Shown piece by piece: positions 25,431 to 31,915 of a stretch of 64,000 nt of DNA. A program made the position numbers and the translations under genes. This DNA comes from Mumia flava (GTDB taxonomy: Bacteria; Actinomycetota; Actinomycetes; Propionibacteriales; Nocardioidaceae), in contig NZ_PGEZ01000001.1 of NCBI RefSeq assembly GCF_002797495.1, forward strand, positions 2,294,001-2,358,000, read 5' to 3'. Below the pieces are notes generated by a model. That model searched no databases. It was given only the letters and a program-made list of their open reading frames with translations, and had not been told where the DNA came from. Position 1 is the stretch's first letter; every line of letters starts with the position of its first letter.

Positions 25431-26941
25431 CGACGACCGCGGCCACGGTCGAGACCGGAGCCGCACGGATCCGGGACCTGACCTGGCGACCGCTCGGGCG
25501 TACGACACCGGTCCTGGACGGACTCGACCTCGACGTCGCGCCAGGGGAGCGGGTCCTGCTCGCCGGTCCGTCGGGCGCGGGGAAGTCGACCGTGCTGCGG
25601 GCGCTCGCGGGCGTGCTCGAGAGCGCGGGCCTCGGCGAGCGTACGGGCGAGGTCGCCGTGGGCGGCCGGACCGGGATGCTCCTGCAGAATCCCGGTGACG
25701 CCGTCGTCGCCGAGCGGATCGGGCGCGACGTCGCGTTCGGGCTCGAGAACGCACGGCTGCCCCGGGACCCCATGCCGCGCCGGGTCGCCGACGCGCTCGC
25801 CGCGGTCCGGCTCCCGTACGGGCCGGGGCACCCCACCGCTGCGTTGTCCGGTGGCGAGCAGCAGCGGCTCGCGCTGGCCGGTGTGCTCGCGTGCGAGCCC
25901 GACCTGCTCCTCCTCGACGAGCCGACGTCGATGCTCGACGAGCCCAACGCGGTCGCCGTCCGGGCCTGCGTCCTCGAGGCGCTCGACCGTACGGGGGCGG
26001 GGCTGGTCGTGGTCGAGCACCGGATCGAGCCGTGGCTCGCCCACGTCGACCGGGTCGTGGTCCTCGATGCCCACGGCGCAGTCGTGCGGGACGCCGACCC
26101 GGAGGGGTTCGCGTCGACGATGCGCGACGAGCTCGCGGCGGCAGGGGTGTGGATGCCGGGGGCCGTCGTGCCGGAGCCGGTGCTCCCGCCGTCCGTTCTG
26201 GTGGCGCCCGACGGGCCGGTTCCGACGCTGCGCGCCGAGGGCCTCGGCGTCGACCTGCGCCGGGTGACGATGCGCGGCACCACCCTCACGCCCGCCCTGC
26301 ATGCGATCGACACGGAGGTGGATCCCGCAGCGGTGACCGCGTTCACCGGTCCGAGCGGGGCGGGGAAGTCGACGCTCCTCGCCGCCTTCGGTGGGCTGCT
26401 CGCGCCGACCTCCGGTCGGGTGCACGCGCCGACGCGCAAGCCGCTGCACCGCACGCGGTCACGCGATCTCGCCCGGCTGCTCGGATGGGTCCCGCAGAAC
26501 CCGGAGCACGGCTTCCTCACGACCCGGGTGCGTGACGAGGTCGCGGCGACCGGGGGGCGGCTCGGCGTCACGGTCGACGTCGACGCGGTGCTGGACCACC
26601 TCGGCCTGACCCAGCACGCGGACGCCCACCCGTACCGCCTGTCCGGCGGGGAGCAGCGACGGCTCGCGCTGGCGGCCGCGCTGGCTCACCGGCCTGCCGT
26701 CGCGCTGCTCGACGAGCCGACCGTGGGCCAGGACCGCCGGACCTGGGCGGCGGTCGCCGGCTGGATGCGCGGCGCCGCGGACGCCGGCGCCGCCGTCGCC
26801 GCCGCCACCCATGACGCCGTCCTGATCGCCCTGACCGACCACCGCGTGGCACTCCCTTCGCGCTCTGTGACCCCAGCCCCGGAATCTGCCGTCGAGAACG
26901 GGGCTGCGGTCACACAGCGCGAAGGGGAGGGGGCGCCGTGA
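25427..26941 (+). CDS. ykoD: ECF transporter ATPase with two ABC domains (YkoD-like)
   Basis: This 504-residue protein, coupled to ykoE by ATGA, has two ABC domains. The first (about 15-235) has GPSGAGKST, LSGGEQQR and LLLLDEPTSMLD. The second (about 275-480) has GPSGAGKSTL, LSGGEQRR and ALLDEPTVGQD. It is thus a fused EcfA-EcfA' pair. The last 30 or so residues, from LPSRSVTP onward, are encoded by a long DNA palindrome and look unlike the rest of the protein. It would supply energy for uptake through YkoE and YkoC. Confidence 0.92.
   Translation: MTTTAATVETGAARIRDLTWRPLGRTTPVLDGLDLDVAPGERVLLAGPSGAGKSTVLRALAGVLESAGLGERTGEVAVGGRTGMLLQNPGDAVVAERIGRDVAFGLENARLPRDPMPRRVADALAAVRLPYGPGHPTAALSGGEQQRLALAGVLACEPDLLLLDEPTSMLDEPNAVAVRACVLEALDRTGAGLVVVEHRIEPWLAHVDRVVVLDAHGAVVRDADPEGFASTMRDELAAAGVWMPGAVVPEPVLPPSVLVAPDGPVPTLRAEGLGVDLRRVTMRGTTLTPALHAIDTEVDPAAVTAFTGPSGAGKSTLLAAFGGLLAPTSGRVHAPTRKPLHRTRSRDLARLLGWVPQNPEHGFLTTRVRDEVAATGGRLGVTVDVDAVLDHLGLTQHADAHPYRLSGGEQRRLALAAALAHRPAVALLDEPTVGQDRRTWAAVAGWMRGAADAGAAVAAATHDAVLIALTDHRVALPSRSVTPAPESAVENGAAVTQREGEGAP
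26854..26926. repeat. 28-bp palindrome inside the 3' end of the ykoD coding sequence
   Basis: The arms 26854-26881 and 26899-26926 match as reverse complements at 26 of 28 positions (outer CCCTTCGCGCT against AGCGCGAAGGG, inner CAGCCCCG against CGGGGCTG) with a 17-base loop. The right arm ends next to the ribosome site of the ykoC gene. It is a hairpin at an operon boundary that also supplies codons. Confidence 0.75.
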
Positions 26942-27639
26942 GGGCGGTCGTGCGGGAGGCGAACCCGCTGGCCCTGCTGGCCGCCGGGTCGCTCGCGATC
27001 GTCGCGTCGCTCGCGGTCCGCGACCTTGCGACCGGGCTCGTGACGCTCGGGGCGTACGCGGTGGTCGGGGCGTTCTGCGTGCCGTCGCTGCGGTTCGCGC
27101 TCGTGCGGTTCCTCGCCGTGGCGGTGGCGTCGGCGTCGGTCACGTGGTCGACCTGGCTGCTGGGTGGCCACGACCTCGAGGTGGCGCTGACCGCCGGTCT
27201 GCGGATCGTCGTGCTCGCGCTCCCGGGCGCCGTGCTCGCCGCGTTCCTCGACCCGCCGCGGCTGGCCGACGAGCTGGGGCAGCGGCTGAGAGTGCCGCCG
27301 CGGTTCGCGGTGGCGTTCGCGGCGGCGCTGCAGCGGTTCGCGCTGCTCCGGGAGACCTGGATCCAGCTGGATCGCGCCAGGCGGGCGCGGGGGTTCGGCC
27401 CGACGGCGAACCCGCTGTCGTCCGCGCGGCACGGGGCCGCGCTCGCGTTCGCGCTGCTCGTCTCCGCGCTGCGGGACGCGGGCCGGATGGCGACGGCGAT
27501 GGACGCGCGCGGGTTCGCGACGGCCCACGAGCGGACCTGGGCGGAACCGGTGCGCTGGATGCGGGGCGACACGGTTCTGCTCGGGCTCGGGGTGGCGCTG
27601 GCGGTGCTGCCGTACGCGCTGCGTCTCGGGGGGTACTAG
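26938..27639 (+). CDS. ykoC: ECF transporter T component (YkoC-like, EcfT)
   Basis: This 233-residue membrane protein begins at GTG 26938, sharing GTGA with the ykoD stop. It has about five membrane segments and the two Ala-Arg-Gly coupling motifs in the cytosolic helices, seen as RARRARGFG and MDARGFATA. These helices contact the ATPases in all EcfT proteins. It completes the ECF transporter encoded by the three coupled genes under the TPP riboswitch. Confidence 0.92.
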   Translation: MRAVVREANPLALLAAGSLAIVASLAVRDLATGLVTLGAYAVVGAFCVPSLRFALVRFLAVAVASASVTWSTWLLGGHDLEVALTAGLRIVVLALPGAVLAAFLDPPRLADELGQRLRVPPRFAVAFAAALQRFALLRETWIQLDRARRARGFGPTANPLSSARHGAALAFALLVSALRDAGRMATAMDARGFATAHERTWAEPVRWMRGDTVLLGLGVALAVLPYALRLGGY

Positions 27640-27648
27640 GATTCCCGA

Positions 27649-27664
27649 CTAAGCAAGCGCTTAG
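27649..27664. promoter_or_regulatory. Palindromic operator upstream of the MaoC-type hydratase gene
   Basis: CTAAGC (27649-27654) and GCTTAG (27659-27664) are perfect reverse complements around AAGC. The sequence resembles the CTAAGCAAGCGCTTAG-type sites that TetR regulators of acyl-CoA metabolism use in actinomycetes. It lies 16 bp before the start codon of the next gene and likely overlaps its promoter. Confidence 0.5.
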
Positions 27665-27680
27665 CGACGAAGGAGACCCG

Positions 27681-28133
27681 ATGCGCACCGTGAAGAACCT
27701 GGAGGAGCTGTCCACGCTGGTCGGCGAGGAGCTCGGCGTCAGTGACTGGCACGAGGTGACGCAGGAGCAGGTCAACCTGTTCGCCGACGCCACCGGCGAC
27801 CACCAGTGGATCCACGTCGACCCGGAGAAGGCCGCGAAGGGCCCGTTCGGCACGACGATCGCGCACGGCTACCTCACGGTCTCGCTGATCCCGATGCTCG
27901 GTGCCGAGATCTACACGGTCGAGAGCGTGAAGATGGGCGTCAACTACGGCAGCGAGAAGGTCCGCTTCCCCGCGCCGCTCCCGGTCGGCAGCCGGGTCCG
28001 CGGTCGCGCGACGCTCGCCGAGATCGTCCCGGCCGCGTTCGGCCAGCGCGTCGCCGTCGACTTCACCGTCGAGGCGGAGGGCGTCGAGAAGCCCGTCTGC
28101 GTCGCGCGGACGCTCGCGATCTTCGCGGAGTAG
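27681..28133 (+). CDS. MaoC-family (R)-specific enoyl-CoA hydratase
   Basis: This 150-residue single hot-dog protein resembles mycobacterial HtdZ (Rv0130) in size and motif. The hydratase signature ATGDHQWIHVDPEKA gives Asp40 and His45 as the catalytic pair, at the same numbers as in Rv0130. FGTTIAHGYLTVSLIP forms the central helix region. It would hydrate trans-2-enoyl-CoA to the (R)-3-hydroxyacyl form in the cytosol. ATG 27681 follows AAGGAG. It is probably monocistronic, under the palindrome just upstream. Confidence 0.88.
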   Translation: MRTVKNLEELSTLVGEELGVSDWHEVTQEQVNLFADATGDHQWIHVDPEKAAKGPFGTTIAHGYLTVSLIPMLGAEIYTVESVKMGVNYGSEKVRFPAPLPVGSRVRGRATLAEIVPAAFGQRVAVDFTVEAEGVEKPVCVARTLAIFAE

Positions 28134-28156
28134 TCCGCGCCCGCTGGTCGGGGCCC

Positions 28157-28192
28157 GCTGGTCGAGGCCGAGCGGAGCGAGGATCGAGACCC
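28157..28192. repeat. Single copy of the interspersed repeat
   Basis: One copy running GCTGGTCGAGGCCGAGCGGA to GGATCGAGACCC lies between the convergent MaoC and Rieske oxygenase genes. This is the clearest single, full-length copy in the window and a useful reference for the family. Confidence 0.7.
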
Positions 28193-28219
28193 CGTTCCCG
28201 CCCGGCCCCCCCGGCGGCG

Positions 28220-29350
28220 TCACTCGCCCACGGCGTCCCGGACCCAGGCGTGGAACTCACCGATGTGGTGCTCGGCCGGGACGAGCACCCCGCCCTCGGC
28301 GTACGCGGACGAGGACATCGACGGCTGCGTCTTCTCGCACGCGTCGAAGTCCTGCACGTTGACGCGGTGGAACAGCTCGACCGACGCCGACACGTCCGTC
28401 CCGGCGGCGACGACCTCCGGGGCGAACAGCCAGTCGCAGACCACCCGGGTCCGGTCGACGGCGAGCGGGACCATCCGGTGCAGGACGACGTGGTCCGGCA
28501 CCAGGTTGACGAAGACGTTCGGGCGGAATGTCACCGCGTAGTAGCGCCGGTCCTGCTCCGCCGCGACCGACGGGAGCCGCGCAGTGCCCGCGGAGCCGTC
28601 GACGGTGAAGCCCTGCACCTCGTCGCCGAACGCCGCGCCGTGGTTCACGTACGCCTGCGCCGCCCAGCCCTCCGCGAACTCGGGCAGCACCTCGGTGAGC
28701 TCGGGGTGGATCGTCGCGCAGTGGTAGCACTCCTGGAAGTTCTCGATGACCAGCTTCCAGTTCGCGGCGACGTCGTAGGTGATCCGGCGCCCGAGCGCGA
28801 TCCCGTCGACGCCGTAGTTGTCGAGGTTCCGCACGTCGCCGAGGCGGGTCACGACCTCGCCGAGCACGGTCTCGGAGAAGGACGGCGGCTCGGCCGCCAG
28901 GCAGACCCACACGTACCCGAGCCACTCGCGCACGTGGACGCCGACCAGCCCGTACCGCGCGCCGTCGACGTCGGGCATCCGGGTCAGGTTCGGGGCCGCG
29001 ACCAGGCGGCCGTCGAGGTCGTAGGTCCAGGCGTGGTAGCCGCACTGCAGGCTCCGTGACGAGCCCGACGGCTCGGTGCAGACGCGCATGCCGCGGTGCC
29101 GGCACACGTTGAGGAACGCGCGGACCTCGCCGCGGCGGTTGCGCGAGACGATCACCTGCTCGCGTCCCACGGTCGCGACCTCCCAGTCTCCGGGGCGCGC
29201 GATGTCGGCGCTGCGCACGACACAGCTCCACGACGCCTCGAGGATCGCGGCCTGCTCGCGCGCGAAGATCGTCGGGTCGGTGTACCAGCGGCCCGGCAGC
29301 GTCGGCTCGAGCGATCCCGGTAGCGGCCGGGCGACGGGTTCGATGATCAT
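28220..29350 (-). CDS. Rieske non-heme iron oxygenase, alpha subunit; probable glycine betaine demethylase
   Basis: This 376-residue protein has a Rieske domain with Cys83, His85, Cys103 and His106 (CxH-17-CxxH) and a catalytic domain with NFQECYHCATIH. His210 and His215 are iron ligands and Glu207 stands where most family members have a bridging Asp. That Glu is a trait of quaternary-ammonium oxygenases such as GbcA and CntA. Genes for dimethylglycine and sarcosine oxidases nearby make glycine betaine the best substrate guess, giving dimethylglycine and formaldehyde. Stachydrine or carnitine remain possible. It is the third gene of a unit with a ferredoxin and its reductase. Confidence 0.85.
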   Translation of the reverse strand: MIIEPVARPLPGSLEPTLPGRWYTDPTIFAREQAAILEASWSCVVRSADIARPGDWEVATVGREQVIVSRNRRGEVRAFLNVCRHRGMRVCTEPSGSSRSLQCGYHAWTYDLDGRLVAAPNLTRMPDVDGARYGLVGVHVREWLGYVWVCLAAEPPSFSETVLGEVVTRLGDVRNLDNYGVDGIALGRRITYDVAANWKLVIENFQECYHCATIHPELTEVLPEFAEGWAAQAYVNHGAAFGDEVQGFTVDGSAGTARLPSVAAEQDRRYYAVTFRPNVFVNLVPDHVVLHRMVPLAVDRTRVVCDWLFAPEVVAAGTDVSASVELFHRVNVQDFDACEKTQPSMSSSAYAEGGVLVPAEHHIGEFHAWVRDAVGE

Positions 29351-29359
29351 CCGTCCTCC

Positions 29360-30565
29360 TCAGGCCGAGGCCACGAGACGGGTCCGCGGCGCGCGGGACC
29401 GGCGCCACCGCATGACCTCGCGCGGACGGTTCATGCCGAGGATCCCGGTCTCGACGCCGCCCCGCTCGTACGTCACGAGCAGGTCCGCCCCCGCGACCGA
29501 GCCGGCGACGACCCGGCCGTACGCATCGGCCGGGACGCGACCCGCGACCTGGACCGTCACGTCGTGCTGCTCGGACCAGAAGTACGGGTCGGGCAGGGCC
29601 GCGCTCGCCCGGCCGAGCACCGATGCGGCGACCACCGCGGCCTGGTCGACGGCGTCCTGCCAGTGGCCTCCGGGGTGCGCCCCGTCGACGCCGGTGTCCC
29701 AGGCGGCGCAGTCGCCGGTCGCCCACACGCCGGGGACACCGGTCCCGCCGGTGACGTCGCAGACCACGGCGCCGGTCGGCCCGAGCGTGACGCCGGACCC
29801 CGACAGCCAGCCGGTCGCGGGCGTCGCGCCCACCCCGGTCACGACGAGGTCGGCGTCGACGGAGCCGCCGGTGGTGAGCACCACCGCGCGGACGCGTCCG
29901 CCGTCGTGCGTCAGGAACCCGGTCGCGCGGGCCGAGTCGACGAACCGCACGCCGTGGCGCTCGTGCAGGCCGCGCAGGGCGGCCGCGACGAGGGGCCCCA
30001 GCCGTCCCAGCAGCGGGTTCCGTTCGGGCGAGACGACGGTGACCGAGCGGGCGCCGAGCGCGGTGGCGGCGGCAGCCGTCTCAAGAGCGACGAAGCCGCC
30101 CCCGACGACCGCGACCCGCGCGCCGCCGACGCCGTCGCTGCGCAGCGCGTCCGCGTCGTCCAGGGTGCGCAGGACGTGTGTGCCCGGCACCGGCGGTCCC
30201 AGCCGTACCGCCTCGGCTCCGGTGGCGAGGACGACCGCGTCCGCGGTGAACGCCCGTCCGTCGCGCGTGCGGACCGTACGCGTGGGGCCGTCGAGCGCGG
30301 CGGCGCCCGCCCCGCGCACCCAGTCGACGTCGAGCGGGTCCTCGGGGTCGTCGAGCGCGAGGTCGTGGGCGCTGACCACACCCGCGAGGTAGGCCTTGCT
30401 CAGCGGCGGCCGGTCGTACGGCGGGTGCTGCTCGGCGCCCAGCACGGTGAGGGTGCCGCCGAACCCGGCCGTACGGAGGGCCCTGGCGGTGTGGAAGCCG
30501 GCGAGCCCGCTGCCGACGACCAGCACGGACCTCTGCGCCGGTCGCGCTCGTCGAGACCCGCTCAT
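29360..30565 (-). CDS. FAD-dependent NAD(P)H:ferredoxin reductase
   Basis: This 401-residue reductase has an FAD motif (VVGSGLAGFHTARALR near residue 17), the PPYDRPPLSKAYLAG segment typical of oxygenase-coupled ferredoxin reductases, an NAD(P) motif (VAVVGGGFVALETAAAA) and the distal FAD motif VWATGDCAAW. I start it at ATG 30565, which shares four bases with the stop of the ferredoxin gene; longer in-frame versions would run antisense-like through that gene. It passes electrons from NAD(P)H to the Rieske ferredoxin, and so to the oxygenase. Confidence 0.88.
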   Translation of the reverse strand: MSGSRRARPAQRSVLVVGSGLAGFHTARALRTAGFGGTLTVLGAEQHPPYDRPPLSKAYLAGVVSAHDLALDDPEDPLDVDWVRGAGAAALDGPTRTVRTRDGRAFTADAVVLATGAEAVRLGPPVPGTHVLRTLDDADALRSDGVGGARVAVVGGGFVALETAAAATALGARSVTVVSPERNPLLGRLGPLVAAALRGLHERHGVRFVDSARATGFLTHDGGRVRAVVLTTGGSVDADLVVTGVGATPATGWLSGSGVTLGPTGAVVCDVTGGTGVPGVWATGDCAAWDTGVDGAHPGGHWQDAVDQAAVVAASVLGRASAALPDPYFWSEQHDVTVQVAGRVPADAYGRVVAGSVAGADLLVTYERGGVETGILGMNRPREVMRWRRSRAPRTRLVASA

Positions 30566-30903
30566 GACAACACTCCGGGCGGAAGGTGGGGGACCGCCGT
30601 CGAGAGCTCGACCCAGACCTCGCCGTCGCGGACCTCGACGTGGTGGACCCGCGCGGGCCGCTTGGCCGGCGGCTGGTCGACCTCGCCGGAGAGCAGCGAG
30701 AACGAGCTCGCGTGCAGGGGGCACTCGACGCGGCAGTCCTCGACCCATCCCGCGGCCAGGGACGCGTCCTGGTGCGTGCAGGTGTCGTCGAGAGCATGGA
30801 CCGTGCCGTCCTCGGTCAGGAAGACGGCGATCGGCGGGGTGAGGGCGTCGATCCGCAGTCCCTCGCCCGGGACCAGCTGATTCACAGAGCACACACGCAG
30901 CAT
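30562..30903 (-). CDS. Rieske-type [2Fe-2S] ferredoxin
   Basis: This 113-residue protein has the Rieske cluster ligands Cys42, His44, Cys61 and His64 (CTH and CPLH, 16 residues between the pairs). Size and fold match BphA3/NdoA-type ferredoxins that feed oxygenases. ATG 30903 is preceded by GGGAGG and starts MLRVCSVNQL, the usual opening; upstream in-frame codons would cross the operator at 30921. It is first in the oxygenase operon and carries electrons from the reductase to the oxygenase. Confidence 0.88.
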   Translation of the reverse strand: MLRVCSVNQLVPGEGLRIDALTPPIAVFLTEDGTVHALDDTCTHQDASLAAGWVEDCRVECPLHASSFSLLSGEVDQPPAKRPARVHHVEVRDGEVWVELSTAVPHLPPGVLS

Positions 30904-30920
30904 CCGGCCTCCCGGTGCTA

Positions 30921-30941
30921 ATGTTGCATAATGAGCAACAT
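30921..30941. promoter_or_regulatory. Predicted IclR operator, oxygenase side
   Basis: ATGTTGC (30921-30927) and GCAACAT (30935-30941) are perfect reverse complements with a 7-base centre. The TTGC-N7-GCAA core is shared with the site at 31885. It lies 18 bp before the ferredoxin start codon, between the ferredoxin operon and the divergent IclR gene, and so could control both. Confidence 0.65.
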
Positions 30942-31043
30942 GCCTCTCATGACACAACATTCTGGAACCCGCCCTCCCGTTCGCGTCAAGAGGCGCCCCG
31001 GCGTGTTCGGGAATCTTCACGCGGGCGAAACAGGTGGGGCGCG

Positions 31044-31823
31044 ATGAGCCCGGTCGAGGACGGTGCTCCGATCCAGTCGGTCGAGCGGGCCGTCCGGATC
31101 CTCGAGCTGCTCAGCGAGCAGGAGCTGATGGGGGTCAGCGACCTCGCGCGCATCCTCGACGTGCACCGCTCGACGGCCTTCCGGCTGCTCGCCACGCTCG
31201 AGGGACGCAGCCTGGTGGAGCAGGACGGTCACCGCGGCGCGTACCGTCTGGGGCTCGGCGTGCTGAGGCTCGCCGGCTCCGTCCGCAGGCGCACCGATCT
31301 CGTACGTGACGCCCAGCTGTGCTGCGACGAGCTCGCCGAGCGGCTCGACGAGACGACCAACGTCGCGATCATCGACGACGGAGCCGCGGTCAACATCGCC
31401 CAGGCGATGGGGACGCAGCTGGTCGCCGTGACCCAGCAGTACGTGGGGCAGCGCACGCCGCTGCACGCGACGTCGACCGGCAAGGTGCTGCTGGCCCACG
31501 CTCCGCGCGACGTCCGCGAGGAGGTCCTGGAGGGCCCGCACGAGCGGTTCACCCCGTCCACGCTGACCGAGCCGGACGACGTGCGCGCCGAGCTCGAGCA
31601 CGTGCGGGAGCAGGGGTGGGGTGCTGCGAACGAGGAGTGGGAGTCCGGGACCTGCGCGGTCGCCGTGCCCGTGCGCGGGGAGGGCGGTCTCGTGGTCGCG
31701 GCGATCTCCGTGACGGCTCCGGCGTTCCGGATGGCGGCGTCGACCTTCCCCGCGTACGCGGCGGCGCTGCGGGAGGGCGCCGCGGATCTGGGCCGACGGC
31801 TGGGGTATCTCGCGCCGCGCTGA
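31044..31823 (+). CDS. IclR-family transcriptional regulator
   Basis: This 259-residue protein has the IclR winged helix-turn-helix (about 10-75; QSVERAVRILELLSEQELMG and VSDLARILDVHRSTAFRLLA) and the GAF-like effector domain with TPLHATSTGKVLLAH and the late GTCAVAVPVRG strand. ATG 31044 follows AGGTGGGG; an in-frame start at 30915 would overlap the operator. It stands between the Rieske oxygenase operon and the dimethylglycine oxidase gene, each with a TTGC-N7-GCAA palindrome in front. It is therefore the probable local regulator of betaine use. Confidence 0.9.
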   Translation: MSPVEDGAPIQSVERAVRILELLSEQELMGVSDLARILDVHRSTAFRLLATLEGRSLVEQDGHRGAYRLGLGVLRLAGSVRRRTDLVRDAQLCCDELAERLDETTNVAIIDDGAAVNIAQAMGTQLVAVTQQYVGQRTPLHATSTGKVLLAHAPRDVREEVLEGPHERFTPSTLTEPDDVRAELEHVREQGWGAANEEWESGTCAVAVPVRGEGGLVVAAISVTAPAFRMAASTFPAYAAALREGAADLGRRLGYLAPR

Positions 31824-31884
31824 GACCGCGAGTCTTGCCGGGAGTCGGTATCGCACCGTACGCTCGTTGCACCATAGACATCGG

Positions 31885-31903
31885 CGTTGCGGATCACGCA
31901 ACG
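31885..31903. promoter_or_regulatory. Predicted IclR operator, dimethylglycine oxidase side
   Basis: CGTTGCG (31885-31891) and CGCAACG (31897-31903) are perfect reverse complements around GATCA. The core TTGC-N7-GCAA has the same arms and spacing as the site at 30921. It ends just before the AAGGAG ribosome site of the dimethylglycine oxidase gene, so a bound regulator would block transcription start or early elongation. Confidence 0.65.
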
Positions 31904-31915
31904 AAGGAGCGTCCG

